Origin: Sphingomonadales bacterium
GTDB taxonomy: Bacteria; Pseudomonadota; Alphaproteobacteria; Sphingomonadales; Sphingomonadaceae
Length of the DNA: 57,001 nucleotides
Direction: 5' to 3'
NCBI GenBank assembly: GCA_028870315.1
Contig: JAGWPW010000096.1
Location: 1-57,001, forward strand
Shown in pieces: positions 37,529-45,894 of this stretch. Within the stretch, counting starts at the first letter, position 1. Every line of letters starts with the position of its first letter. The position numbers were made by a program, and so were the translations under genes. The notes beneath the pieces were generated by a model. It made no database searches, was not told the origin of the DNA, and worked only from the letters and a program-made list of their open reading frames with translations.

Positions 37529-39009
37529 CTTAGCGCTTCGGCAACATGAATCCGCGTCACCGCCTCTGCCCCCGCGAGATCGGCGATGGTGCGCGCGACG
37601 CGGCGCAGGCGGGTGAAGCCGCGCACGGTGAGGTTCATTGCATCGACCGCCTGGAGCAGCAGTTGGTGCCCGGCCGCATCGGGGGTGGCGTGGGCATCGA
37701 GCAGTTCGCCGTCGAGTTCGGCATTGCTGCGCGCCCGCGTCCCGGCGAGGCGCGCGGTCTGGATCGCGCGGGCGGCGGCAACCCGTGCCGCGACTTCGGC
37801 AGAGCCTTCGGCGGGCAAGGGGAGGGCGAGGTCGCGCGCGCTGACCGGATCGACCTCGACATGAAGGTCGATGCGGTCGAGCAGCGGTCCTGAAACCCGG
37901 CCCTGATAATCGGCGGCGCAGCGCGGCGCGCGGCTGCACGCCAGCGCGGCATCGCCCAGATGGCCACAGCGGCACGGGTTCATCGCGGTGACAAGCTGGA
38001 CGCGCGCGGGATAGGTGACATGCGCATTGGCGCGCGCCACCGTGACCTCGCCCGTCTCGAGCGGCTGGCGCAGCGAATCGAGCACCGCGCGCTGGAATTC
38101 GGGAAGCTCGTCGAGGAACAACACGCCAAGATGCGCCATGCTGACCTCGCCCGGGCGGACGCGCAGTCCGCCGCCGGTCATCGCCGCCATCGAGGCCGAA
38201 TGATGCGGGCTGCGGAACGGGCGGTTGCGGCTGATGCGCCCGCCCTCGAGCGTGCCCGCGACCGAGGCGACCATCGAGACCTCGAGCGCCTCGGCCGCGC
38301 TCAGCTCGGGAAGGATGCCGGGCAGGCAGGCCGCCATCAGCGATTTGCCCGCGCCCGGCGGGCCGATCATCAGCAGGTTGTGCCCGCCGGCAGCGGCGAT
38401 CTCGAGCGCGCGCTTGGCGGACTCCTGGCCCTTCACCTGGCGCAGATCGGGGCCGGGCGCGGGCGGATCGGCGGCGCCCGGCTCGGCTTCGGGCAGCACC
38501 TGCACCCCCTTCAGATGGTTGAGCAGGCTGACGAGATCGGGCGCGGCGATCACCGGCACCCCGCTTGCCCAGCGCGCTTCCGGCCCCTGCGCCGCCGGGC
38601 AGATCAGTCCGCGATCGAGACCGCCCGCATGAATCGCGGCGAGCAGCACCCCGGGCGAGGCGACGATGCGCCCGTCGAGCGCCAGTTCACCCACCGCGAG
38701 GTGATCGCCAAGCTGCTCGGCATCGGTCACCCCCATCGCGGCGAGCAGCGCGAGCGCGATGGGAAGGTCGTAATGCGCGCCCTCCTTGGGCAGGTCGGCG
38801 GGCGAAAGATTGACCGTGATCCGCTTGGGCGGCAGCGCCAGGCCCATGCTCGCCAGCGCCGCCTGCACACGGGCCCGGCTTTCATTGACCGCCTTGTCGG
38901 GCAGGCCGACCACCGAAAAGCCCGGCAACCCCGGGGCAATCTGGCACTGCACCTCGACGCTGCGCGCCTCCAGCCCCAGATAGGCAACCGTCATCACCAG
39001 CGCGACCAA
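37501..39009 (-). CDS. comM: YifB/ComM family Mg-chelatase-like AAA+ ATPase
   Basis: A 502-residue AAA+ protein. In naturally competent bacteria ComM is a hexameric helicase that helps integrate incoming DNA. The N-terminal Lon-protease-like domain (VTVAYLGLEARSVEVQ to about 180) is followed by the ATPase with Walker A MIGPPGAGKS, Walker B LFLDELPEF, and the C-terminal LTVRGFTRLRRVARTIADLAG. Start chosen: TTG at 39009, giving LVALVMTVAYLG like family N-termini (MVA-V-TVAF-G); GTG at 38997 and ATG at 38994 are alternatives. Its end overlaps the decayed PEP-CTERM frame. Confidence 0.92.
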   Translation of the reverse strand: MVALVMTVAYLGLEARSVEVQCQIAPGLPGFSVVGLPDKAVNESRARVQAALASMGLALPPKRITVNLSPADLPKEGAHYDLPIALALLAAMGVTDAEQLGDHLAVGELALDGRIVASPGVLLAAIHAGGLDRGLICPAAQGPEARWASGVPVIAAPDLVSLLNHLKGVQVLPEAEPGAADPPAPGPDLRQVKGQESAKRALEIAAAGGHNLLMIGPPGAGKSLMAACLPGILPELSAAEALEVSMVASVAGTLEGGRISRNRPFRSPHHSASMAAMTGGGLRVRPGEVSMAHLGVLFLDELPEFQRAVLDSLRQPLETGEVTVARANAHVTYPARVQLVTAMNPCRCGHLGDAALACSRAPRCAADYQGRVSGPLLDRIDLHVEVDPVSARDLALPLPAEGSAEVAARVAAARAIQTARLAGTRARSNAELDGELLDAHATPDAAGHQLLLQAVDAMNLTVRGFTRLRRVARTIADLAGAEAVTRIHVAEALSYRRRPPRA

Positions 39010-39121
39010 GCCTTGCCCCCCGAATTGCCTCGACAGAATGCATAGCCTGCGACAGCGCCCTGTCGAGCCGGTGATGTCGGTCGGGCGATTCGGCCACGGC
39101 CATGGCGCTTGCCTCGCATGG

Positions 39122-39150
39122 TTGACTTCGCCGGCGCGCTTGCGTAACGG
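39122..39150 (+). promoter_or_regulatory. probable promoter of the rpmH operon
   Basis: TTGACT (39122-39127) and TAACGG (39145-39150), 17 bases apart, lie about 75 bases before rpmH. The -35 is near-consensus and the -10 weak, as is common in alphaproteobacterial housekeeping promoters. The region lies between divergent comM and rpmH. Confidence 0.45.
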
Positions 39151-39226
39151 GCGCGCTTTCCCGGGGCGCTGCTGATGGTGGCGCTGTTCCCGCGCCGGCA
39201 ACGGCGCGCCGTCCTTCGAGGTACCC

Positions 39227-39361
39227 ATGAAGCGCACCTTCCAGCCCAGCCGCCTCGTCCGCGCTCGCCGCCACGGGTTCCGCGCGCGCATGGCCACCGT
39301 CGGTGGCCGCAAGGTGCTGCGTGCCCGCCGCGCCCGCGGCCGCAAGAAGCTTTCGGCCTGA
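39227..39361 (+). CDS. rpmH: 50S ribosomal protein L34
   Basis: A 44-residue, very basic ribosomal protein, the canonical bL34: [18 protein letters not shown], then [20 protein letters not shown] and the end RKKLSA. It starts the conserved rpmH-rnpA-yidD-yidC block; the ATG at 39227 follows a weak GAGG site. The stop is 56 bases before the rnpA start used here. Confidence 0.98.
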   Translation: MKRTFQPSRLVRARRHGFRARMATVGGRKVLRARRARGRKKLSA

Positions 39362-39417
39362 GCGTCACACCCGCGCCGGCCGGGGGCGGGACGCCGGGCG
39401 CAGGTTCATCCTTCACC

Positions 39418-39777
39418 GTGCTGCGGCGCCGCGCCGATTTCGTCGCGGCCAATCGCGGCCTGCGCGTCTCGCGGCCCGGGCTGGTGCTGCTGGTGCGGGC
39501 CAATGCCGGCGCCGGGATGCGCGCGGGCATCACCGTGACCAAGCGCATCGGCCATGCGGTGGTGCGCAATCGCATGAAGCGCCGCTTTCGGGCGCTGCTG
39601 CGCGAGATACTGCCGGTTCACGGGCTTGCCGGCCACGATCATGTGGTGATCGGCCGCGAGGGCGGAATCGAACGCGATTTCAATGTCCTGCGCGACGAAT
39701 TGATCGCGGCGCTGGCGCGCGCCGCCGCGGGCAGGGGCGATCCGCCGCGCCGCCCGCGTGACGGCAGCCGGCGGTGA
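39418..39777 (+). CDS. rnpA: ribonuclease P protein component
   Basis: A 119-residue basic protein that binds the RNase P RNA and helps it cleave the 5' leaders of pre-tRNAs. It shows [14 protein letters not shown] at the N-terminus and the diagnostic RNR stretch [16 protein letters not shown]. Start: GTG at 39418, giving a family-length product; the frame is open further upstream into the end of rpmH, so a longer Gly/Pro-rich N-terminus cannot be excluded. The TGA overlaps the yidD GTG by four bases. Confidence 0.93.
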   Translation: MLRRRADFVAANRGLRVSRPGLVLLVRANAGAGMRAGITVTKRIGHAVVRNRMKRRFRALLREILPVHGLAGHDHVVIGREGGIERDFNVLRDELIAALARAAAGRGDPPRRPRDGSRR

Positions 39778-39983
39778 ACCGTCTGCTGATCGCGCTGGCG
39801 CGGCTGTGGCAGCTTGGCCCTTCGCGGGTGCTGCCGCCGCGCTGCCGCTATGCGCCGTCATGCTCTGAATATGCAATCGAGGCGCTGCGGCGGCACGGCA
39901 CGATTAAGGGTGGCTGGCTGACGGTGAAGCGTCTATTGCGCTGCCACCCGTGGGGGGGGCACGGCTACGATCCCGTGCCTTGA
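39774..39983 (+). CDS. yidD: membrane protein insertion efficiency factor YidD
   Basis: A 69-residue protein thought to help YidC insert membrane proteins. It shows the conserved [33 protein letters not shown] and [17 protein letters not shown], with the Cys residues in their usual places. It begins at a GTG overlapping the rnpA stop (GTGA), sits 37 bases before the chosen yidC start, and is in the universal position in this block. Confidence 0.95.
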   Translation: MNRLLIALARLWQLGPSRVLPPRCRYAPSCSEYAIEALRRHGTIKGGWLTVKRLLRCHPWGGHGYDPVP

Positions 39984-40020
39984 CGCGGTGCCCGAGCGGA
40001 ATGCGAACAGGAATCCCGGC

Positions 40021-41814
40021 GTGAAGAATCAGCAGAACATGATCCAGATGCTCCTGTTGATGGGGCTGCTGCTGATCGGCTGGGATCTGGCGATGCAGCA
40101 CTTCTATCCGCAGACGCGCCACGCCGCGTCCGCGCCGATCACCGCCGCGCCGCCGGTTGCCAACACCGGCCCCGGAACCCCCGATCCGGAAAGCAGCACC
40201 AAGCCCAGCCGCGAAGGCGGGCTGGTCGCACCTGCCGATATCGCCGCCGAGGATGCCGCGCTGGCGGGCGATCTGACCCCCGCCGGCAGGGTGCCGATCG
40301 TCGCGCCGGGGCTTTCGGGCTCGATCGACCTCACCGGCGCGGTGATCGACGATCTTGTCACCAACCGCCACCGCACCAGCGTCGCCAGGGACAGCGGGCC
40401 CGAGCGCATCTTTTCACCCGCCGGCACGCCCGCGCAGCAATTCGCCCAGATCGGCTGGGTGAACGGCGGCGCCGCGCTGCCCAACGCCGGCACGAAATGG
40501 GCCGCGCCCGCCGGCGCGAAGCTCACCCCGCAGACCCCGGTGACGCTCAACTGGACCAATGGCACCGGCCAGAGCTTCGCCGAAACCTTCGCGATCGACC
40601 GCGACTACATGATCACCGTGACCGAAACGGTCACCAACCACGGCACGGCGCCGTTCGCCGCGCAGCCCTTCGCCTTCATCAACCGCACCGACCGCACGGC
40701 CAGCGTCGATAGCTGGACGATCCATTCCGGCCCGTTCGGCGCCTTCGACGGCAAGGTGCAGTTTTCGCCGAAATACAAGGACGTGTTCAAGGCGGGCGAG
40801 ATCGCGCCCGATGGCCGGACCGACTGGCTGGGCTTCACCGACATCTATTGGATGAGCACGCTGATTCCCGACAAGGCGACGCCCGCCACCGGCAGCTTCC
40901 GCGCGCTTGGCGGCGGCCTCTATCGCGCCGATCTCATCTATCAGCCGTTCATCCTCGCCCCCGGCGAGAGCGCCTCGCGCACCACCCGCCTGTTCGCCGG
41001 CGCCAAGGAAGGCACGGTGCTCGACCGGTATGAGGATGCGGGCATCGCCCATTTCGGCCTCGCGATCGACTGGGGCTGGTTCCGCTGGTTCGAAAAGCCG
41101 ATCTTCATGCTGCTGCGCGCGCTGTTCCACGCCACCGGCAATTTCGGCGTCGCCATCATCCTGCTGACCTGCCTCGTGCGCGGGGTGATGTTTCCGGTGG
41201 CGCAGCGCCAGTTCGCGAGCATGGCGGCAATGCGCGCGATCCAGCCCAAGCTGAAGGCGCTCCAGGAGCTGCACAAGGACGACCGTGCCAGGCTTCAGGA
41301 AGCGACCATGAAGCTCTACAAGGATGAAGGGGTGAACCCGCTTGCCGGGTGCCTGCCGATCTTCATCCAGATGCCGGTGTTCTTCGGGCTCTACAAGGTG
41401 CTGATGGTCTCGATCGAGATGCGCCACCAGCCCTTCGTGCTGTGGATCAGGGATCTGTCGGCGCCCGATCCGCTGCATATCCTCAATCTCTTCGGGCTGC
41501 TGCCGTTCGAGCCGCCCTCGATCCTGGGCATCGGCATATTGGGGCTGCTGCTCGGCATCACCATGTTCATGCAGTTCCGCCTGCAACCGCCCGCGGCCGA
41601 TCCGGCGCAGCAGCAGGTGATGGCGATCATGCCGTGGATGATGATGTTCATCATGTCGCCCTTCGCCGCGGGGCTGCTGATCTACTGGATCACCACCAAT
41701 CTCCTCGTCATCGCCCAGCAGACCTATCTCTATGCGAAGCATCCGCAGCTGCGCGCGCAGGCGGACAAGGCGGCGCAGGATGCTCGCCGCGCCGCCGCGC
41801 GCAACGCGAAGTGA
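40021..41814 (+). CDS. yidC: membrane protein insertase YidC
   Basis: A 597-residue inner-membrane insertase. An N-terminal anchor (about 8-22, MLLLMGLLLIGWDLA) leads to the large periplasmic P1 beta domain. From about residue 340 comes the conserved five-helix insertase core (FHATGNFGVAIILLTCLVRG, NPLAGCLPIFIQMPVFFGLY, GLLIYWITTNLLVIAQQ). Start chosen: GTG at 40021, with AGGAA upstream and the usual N-terminus KNQQNMIQ; a GTG at 39988 would add 11 residues. It overlaps engB at the stop (GTGA). Confidence 0.95.
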   Translation: MKNQQNMIQMLLLMGLLLIGWDLAMQHFYPQTRHAASAPITAAPPVANTGPGTPDPESSTKPSREGGLVAPADIAAEDAALAGDLTPAGRVPIVAPGLSGSIDLTGAVIDDLVTNRHRTSVARDSGPERIFSPAGTPAQQFAQIGWVNGGAALPNAGTKWAAPAGAKLTPQTPVTLNWTNGTGQSFAETFAIDRDYMITVTETVTNHGTAPFAAQPFAFINRTDRTASVDSWTIHSGPFGAFDGKVQFSPKYKDVFKAGEIAPDGRTDWLGFTDIYWMSTLIPDKATPATGSFRALGGGLYRADLIYQPFILAPGESASRTTRLFAGAKEGTVLDRYEDAGIAHFGLAIDWGWFRWFEKPIFMLLRALFHATGNFGVAIILLTCLVRGVMFPVAQRQFASMAAMRAIQPKLKALQELHKDDRARLQEATMKLYKDEGVNPLAGCLPIFIQMPVFFGLYKVLMVSIEMRHQPFVLWIRDLSAPDPLHILNLFGLLPFEPPSILGIGILGLLLGITMFMQFRLQPPAADPAQQQVMAIMPWMMMFIMSPFAAGLLIYWITTNLLVIAQQTYLYAKHPQLRAQADKAAQDARRAAARNAK

Positions 41815-42455
41815 CCGACCAAGCCGGGGGCGATCTCGATGAACGCGCGCGCAAGCTGTTTGCCGGCCCCATCGCCTTTCTGAAGGGCGCGCCGACGATC
41901 GCCTTCCTGCCCGATCCGACGCTGCCCGAGATCGCCTTCGCCGGTCGCTCCAATGTCGGGAAATCGTCGCTGCTGAATGCGCTTGCCGGTCGTTCGGGTC
42001 TGGCGCGCACCTCGGTCACGCCCGGCCGCACGCAGGAGCTCAATTTCTTCGAGGTGGGGGCGCCCGCCGCACTGCGCCTCGTCGACATGCCGGGCTATGG
42101 CTATGCCAAGGCGCCGCCCGCGGTCGTGGCGCAATGGCGCCGCACGCTGCGCGACTTCCTGCGCGGGCGTCTGGTGCTGAAGCGGGCGCTGCTGCTGATC
42201 GATGCCCGCCACGGCATCAAGCCGGTCGATGCCGAGATGATGGCGATGCTCGACCAGGCCGCGGTCGGCTACCGGCTGGTGCTCACCAAGGCCGACAAGC
42301 CGCGCGCGAGCGAGCTTGCCGCGATCGAAGCGGCGACCGCCGCCGAGGCGCGGCGCCATCCCGCGGCCTTTCCGCAGGTCGAGGTGACCTCGGCCGAGAC
42401 AGGGCTTGGCATCGCGGCGCTGCGCGCGGCGATTGTGGGTGACGCCGAGAATTAA
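41811..42455 (+). CDS. engB: ribosome biogenesis GTPase EngB (YihA/YsxC)
   Basis: A 214-residue GTPase needed for large-subunit assembly. G1 is AGRSNVGKSS, G3 DMPGYGYAK, G4 TKAD, and the N-terminal FLKGAPTIAFLPDP and GRTQELNFF are characteristic. It starts at a GTG overlapping the yidC stop (GTGA). Its TAA and the dnaB TAA on the other strand share the palindrome TTAA (42452-42455). Confidence 0.95.
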   Translation: MTDQAGGDLDERARKLFAGPIAFLKGAPTIAFLPDPTLPEIAFAGRSNVGKSSLLNALAGRSGLARTSVTPGRTQELNFFEVGAPAALRLVDMPGYGYAKAPPAVVAQWRRTLRDFLRGRLVLKRALLLIDARHGIKPVDAEMMAMLDQAAVGYRLVLTKADKPRASELAAIEAATAAEARRHPAAFPQVEVTSAETGLGIAALRAAIVGDAEN

Positions 42456-43954
42456 TCGTAGCGATCCCCGGCCATCGCATCTTCCGCCAGATCGGAAAAG
42501 CGCGTGATCCGCGATTCGAATCGCAGCCTGACCGTGCCGATCGAGCCGTGCCGCTGCTTGGCGACGATCAGTTCGGCAAGCCCATGGATGCGCTCCATTT
42601 CCTCGGCCCATTTGTTGTGCTTGTCGTGCACTGCCTGTGGATCGCTGGCGGTGGGTTGTTCGGGTTCGCGCAGATAATAATCGGGGCGATAGACGAACCA
42701 CACCATGTCCGCGTCCTGTTCGATCGATCCCGATTCGCGCAGGTCCGAAAGCATCGGGCGCTTGTCCTCGCGGCTTTCGACCGCGCGCGAAAGCTGCGAA
42801 AGCGCGATCACCGGCACCGAGAGCTCCTTGGCCAGCGTCTTCAGCCCGCGGCTGATCTCGGAGATCTCGTTGACGCGGTTGTCGCTGGCGCGGCTCGTGC
42901 CCTGGAGCAGCTGGAGGTAATCGACGACGATGAGGCCGATGTCGTGGCGGCGCTTCAAGCGGCGGGCGCGGGTGCGCAGCGCGGCAATGGTGAGCGCGGG
43001 CGTATCGTCGATATAGAGCGGCAGTTCGGCGAGGCGCTGGCTCGCAAAGCTCAGCGCCTGGAAGTCGTCGCGGCTGATCTTGCCCATGCGCAGCGCGTCG
43101 CTGCTGATCCCGGACTGTTCGGCAAGGATGCGGGTGGCAAGCTGGTCGGCGCTCATTTCAAGGCTGAAGAAGGCGGTGGCGGCGCCGACCGAGGCCTTCG
43201 CCTCGATCCCGATCTGGCGGTCGTTGAGCAGCCGGTTGGCGGCATTGAAGGCGATATTGGTTGCCAGCGAGGTCTTGCCCATGCCGGGGCGCCCGGCAAG
43301 GATGATGAGATCGGAATCGTGCAGCCCGCCGATTTTCTCGTTGATGCTGTTGAAGCCGCTGGTCTTGCCCGAGATATGCCCACCCGAATTGAGCGCCTTC
43401 TCGATCGCGGTGATCGCGACCCGGGTGGCGATGCCGAAGCTCTGCGCCTCGCTGCTGGTGCCGGCGCCCTCGGCCACGGTGTAAAGCGCGGCCTCGGCCG
43501 CCTCGATCTGCTCGTGCGGGGCAACACTTTCGCTGGTGTCCATCGCCCGGGTCACAAGCTCGCGCCCGACGCTGACCAGTTCGCGCAAGAGCGCCAGATC
43601 GTAGATCTGTTCGGCCAGCGCGCGCGGCGCGAGCAGCCCCTGGCCATCGGCGGTGAGGCGGGCGAGATAGGTCGTGCCGCCCAGTTCCTTCAACGCTTCG
43701 TCGGCCTCGAAATAGGGCTTGAGCGTCACCGGCGTCACCACCGCCTTGCGGTCGAGCAGATGGATCACGCGTGCGAAGATGCGGGCGTGCACCGGCTCGA
43801 AGAAATGCCCCTCGGCCAGCGGCACGCCCAGCTCTTCGAGCACGCGGTTGTCGATCAGCACCGCGCCCAGAAAGGCGGCCTCCGCCTCGACATTGGCGGG
43901 AAGCGTGCGGGCGGCGGCGCTGTCATCGGGGCGCAGGAGGATCGGTTCGGGCAT
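42452..43954 (-). CDS. dnaB: replicative DNA helicase DnaB
   Basis: A 500-residue hexameric 5'-3' helicase of the replication fork. The N-terminal primase-interacting domain (LPANVEAEAAFLGAVLIDNR) is followed by the RecA-like motor: Walker A AGRPGMGKTS, Walker B GLIVVDYLQLLQG, and SQLSRAVESREDKRP with the arginine finger region. No intein is seen. The ATG at 43954 fits. It is convergent with engB, sharing stop bases, and divergent from the UPF0262 gene across a partly A+T-rich gap. Confidence 0.96.
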   Translation of the reverse strand: MPEPILLRPDDSAAARTLPANVEAEAAFLGAVLIDNRVLEELGVPLAEGHFFEPVHARIFARVIHLLDRKAVVTPVTLKPYFEADEALKELGGTTYLARLTADGQGLLAPRALAEQIYDLALLRELVSVGRELVTRAMDTSESVAPHEQIEAAEAALYTVAEGAGTSSEAQSFGIATRVAITAIEKALNSGGHISGKTSGFNSINEKIGGLHDSDLIILAGRPGMGKTSLATNIAFNAANRLLNDRQIGIEAKASVGAATAFFSLEMSADQLATRILAEQSGISSDALRMGKISRDDFQALSFASQRLAELPLYIDDTPALTIAALRTRARRLKRRHDIGLIVVDYLQLLQGTSRASDNRVNEISEISRGLKTLAKELSVPVIALSQLSRAVESREDKRPMLSDLRESGSIEQDADMVWFVYRPDYYLREPEQPTASDPQAVHDKHNKWAEEMERIHGLAELIVAKQRHGSIGTVRLRFESRITRFSDLAEDAMAGDRYD

Positions 43955-44150
43955 GGGCGACCGTCCATGCGCTTCGCCCCGGCCGCTGGCAATGGTGCGG
44001 CGCCGCTGGCGGCTTGTGGATATCGGTGACAGCGCGTGGTTTGCAGTCAAGATATTGATATAAAAAATAATATATAGCTGGGGACGCGGTATCGCCGTGC
44101 AATCGCGACACACTTGCCCGGCGATGGCGCATTTGCGAAGAGGGCGGCCG
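43955..44150. promoter_or_regulatory. divergent dnaB / UPF0262 control region with A+T-rich island
   Basis: The 196-base gap contains an A+T-rich stretch (about 44041-44078, including ATATTGATATAAAAAATAAT) amid G+C-rich flanks. It probably holds promoters for both genes; TTGACT on the minus strand (44050-44045) could be a -35 for dnaB, but I find no clear -10 at the right distance on either strand. Confidence 0.35.
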
Positions 44151-44633
44151 ATGGTCGACCCCCGCATCTCGCATATCGCACTCGACGAGGCGACGATCCT
44201 GTGGCGCAACGCCGACATCGAGCAGGAGCGGCGGATCGCGATCTTCGATCTCATCGAGGAGAACAGCTTCCGCCCGCTGCGCGCCAGCGCCGCCGGCCAT
44301 GGCGGGCCGTATCGGCTGCGGCTTTCGGTCAGCGATGGCCGGCTGGTCATGGAGATCGCCGACGAACAGCAGCAGCTGATCGAAACGCTGGTGCTCGGCC
44401 TCGGTCGCTTCCGCCGCCCGATCCGCGATTATTTCGCGGTCTGCGATTCCTATTACCAGGCGATCCGCAAGGCGAGCGCGGCCGAGATCGAGACGATCGA
44501 CATGGCCCGCCGCGGCATTCACAACCACGCCGCCGAACTGCTGCTCGAACGGCTGGACGGCAAGGTGGAGACCGATTTCGCGACCGCGCGGCGCCTGTTC
44601 ACGCTGATCTGCGTGCTGCATATCCGGGGTTGA
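44151..44633 (+). CDS. UPF0262 family protein
   Basis: A 160-residue protein of the alphaproteobacterial UPF0262 family, function unknown. Its whole length fits: ISHIALDEATILWRNADIEQ, RRIAIFDLIEENSFRP, GRFRRPIRDYFAVCDSYYQA and GIHNHAAELL. No signal peptide or membrane segment. The ATG at 44151 with AGAGG upstream gives the family start; an earlier in-frame ATG at 44097 adds 18 atypical residues. It precedes the GH25-like gene by three bases. Confidence 0.9.
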   Translation: MVDPRISHIALDEATILWRNADIEQERRIAIFDLIEENSFRPLRASAAGHGGPYRLRLSVSDGRLVMEIADEQQQLIETLVLGLGRFRRPIRDYFAVCDSYYQAIRKASAAEIETIDMARRGIHNHAAELLLERLDGKVETDFATARRLFTLICVLHIRG

Positions 44634-44636
44634 ACG

Positions 44637-45347
44637 ATGGCGCGCAGGGCAGCAAGACATGGGCGGGGCAGGGCGTGGGTGCGGCTGGCGGCGGCGCTGG
44701 TGCTGGTGGCGATCGTCGGCGGCACCGCGCTGTGGTGGCATCTGCGCCACTGGCAGCCGTCGCGCGCGGCATTCCCGCTCCAGGGGGTGGAGGCGGGCAG
44801 CGCCGATGGCGCGGTGGACTGGAAGGCGCTGAAAGCGATCGGCGCGAATTTCGCCTATCTCGATGCCAGCGCCGGCTCCTTCGCGCGTGATCCCGATTTC
44901 ACCGCCAATCTCGATGATGCCCGCGCCGCCGGGCTCCAGCTCGGCGCGGTTCACCGCTATGACCCCTGCGAGCCCGCCGATCACCAGGCGGCCAACTTCG
45001 TCACCGTGGTGCCGCGCGACGCCAGGATGCTGCCGCCCGCGGTGGACCTCGACAAGCTGGCCGACGGCTGCCCGACGCGCGTGTCGGACGCGAGCGTCGA
45101 AAGCGAGCTGATGACCTTCCTCAACGAGATCGAGACGCATACCGGCAAGGCCTCGATCCTCAAGATCAGCCGGCGGTTCGAGCGTCGCTATCACATCGCC
45201 GCCGCCATCGACCGCAATCTCTGGCTGGTCCAGACCCGCTTCCAGCCCGATTACGCCGGGCGGCCGTGGACGCTGTGGACGGCGAACACCGCGCTTTCGA
45301 CCACCGCCAGCGACGCGCCGCTGCGCTGGGTGGTCGTCCAGCCGTGA
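44637..45347 (+). CDS. glycoside hydrolase family 25-like (lysozyme-like) protein
   Basis: A 236-residue protein with an Arg-rich N-terminus, one hydrophobic anchor (about 14-34) and a GH25-like barrel facing the periplasm. Family landmarks are GAVDWKALKAIGANFAYLDAS, the DPDFTANLDDARAAGLQLGA strand-helix, and PPAVDLDK. In classical GH25 enzymes the first catalytic Asp is in GIDVS and the acid pair is D-x-E; here the first reads GVEAG and the pair DLD, so activity is uncertain. It could be a muramidase variant or a binding protein. Three bases after the UPF0262 gene, overlapping cdd by four (GTGA). Confidence 0.75.
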   Translation: MARRAARHGRGRAWVRLAAALVLVAIVGGTALWWHLRHWQPSRAAFPLQGVEAGSADGAVDWKALKAIGANFAYLDASAGSFARDPDFTANLDDARAAGLQLGAVHRYDPCEPADHQAANFVTVVPRDARMLPPAVDLDKLADGCPTRVSDASVESELMTFLNEIETHTGKASILKISRRFERRYHIAAAIDRNLWLVQTRFQPDYAGRPWTLWTANTALSTTASDAPLRWVVVQP

Positions 45348-45805
45348 CCGCGCCCGGCCCCGAGCCCGAGGCATTGCTCGCCGCCGCGCAAGCGGCCGCG
45401 CGCCACGCCTATGCGCCCTATTCGCATTTCGCGGTCGGCGCCGCGCTCGGCTTTGCCGATGGCGCGATCGTCACCGGCGCCAATGTCGAGAACGCGAGCT
45501 ACGGGCTGTCGCTCTGCGCCGAGGCGGTGGCGGTGGCCAAAGCCATGGCCGAGGGGCGGCGCGGCGGGCTCACCGCCCTCGCGGTGGTGAACCGCGGCCG
45601 GCCGATCAGCCCCTGCGGGCGCTGCCGCCAGCTGCTCAGCGAACTCGCCGGGCTCGACGGCCGCGATCCGCTGGTTGCGGGCGGAATGGGCAAGGAGATA
45701 CGGTTGTCACGATTGCTCCCGCAGGCGTTCGGCCCCGGTCAGCTTGCCGGGCCGGATTTGGAAGAAGGCGATGGTTCCGGGGATCCATCGCCCCGGAACC
45801 GATAA
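45344..45805 (+). CDS. cdd: cytidine deaminase
   Basis: A 153-residue homotetrameric zinc enzyme that turns cytidine and deoxycytidine into uridines. It shows YAPYSHFAVGAALG, the substrate motif NVENASYGLS, zinc and catalytic residues CAEAVA and PCGRCRQLL. The enzyme core ends at LLPQAFGP; the last 20 or so residues (QLAGPDLEEGDGSGD and on) are atypical and are partly encoded by a perfect palindrome, so the 3' end may be altered. It starts at a GTG overlapping the GH25-like gene. Confidence 0.9.
   Translation: MTAPGPEPEALLAAAQAAARHAYAPYSHFAVGAALGFADGAIVTGANVENASYGLSLCAEAVAVAKAMAEGRRGGLTALAVVNRGRPISPCGRCRQLLSELAGLDGRDPLVAGGMGKEIRLSRLLPQAFGPGQLAGPDLEEGDGSGDPSPRNR
45773..45800. repeat. perfect inverted repeat at the 3' end of cdd
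   Basis: GGTTCCGGGG (45773-45782) and CCCCGGAACC (45791-45800) form a ten-pair perfect stem with an eight-base loop, inside the last codons of cdd. It could be a terminator-like structure without a T tract or a small repeat that extended the reading frame. Confidence 0.55.
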
Positions 45806-45894
45806 TCGTCGCGCGTGCGGGATGCCGGGCGCGGTCCGGCGGTCGGCGGTGTGCTCCCAAGCCGCCAGGTGCTTCCGGCTGACTTGAAACGGCC

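Noticed and set aside
39010..39226. Possible replication origin near rpmH/rnpA
   Set aside because: Although rpmH lies near oriC in many bacteria, I see no cluster of DnaA boxes or A+T-rich unwinding element here and no dnaA gene.
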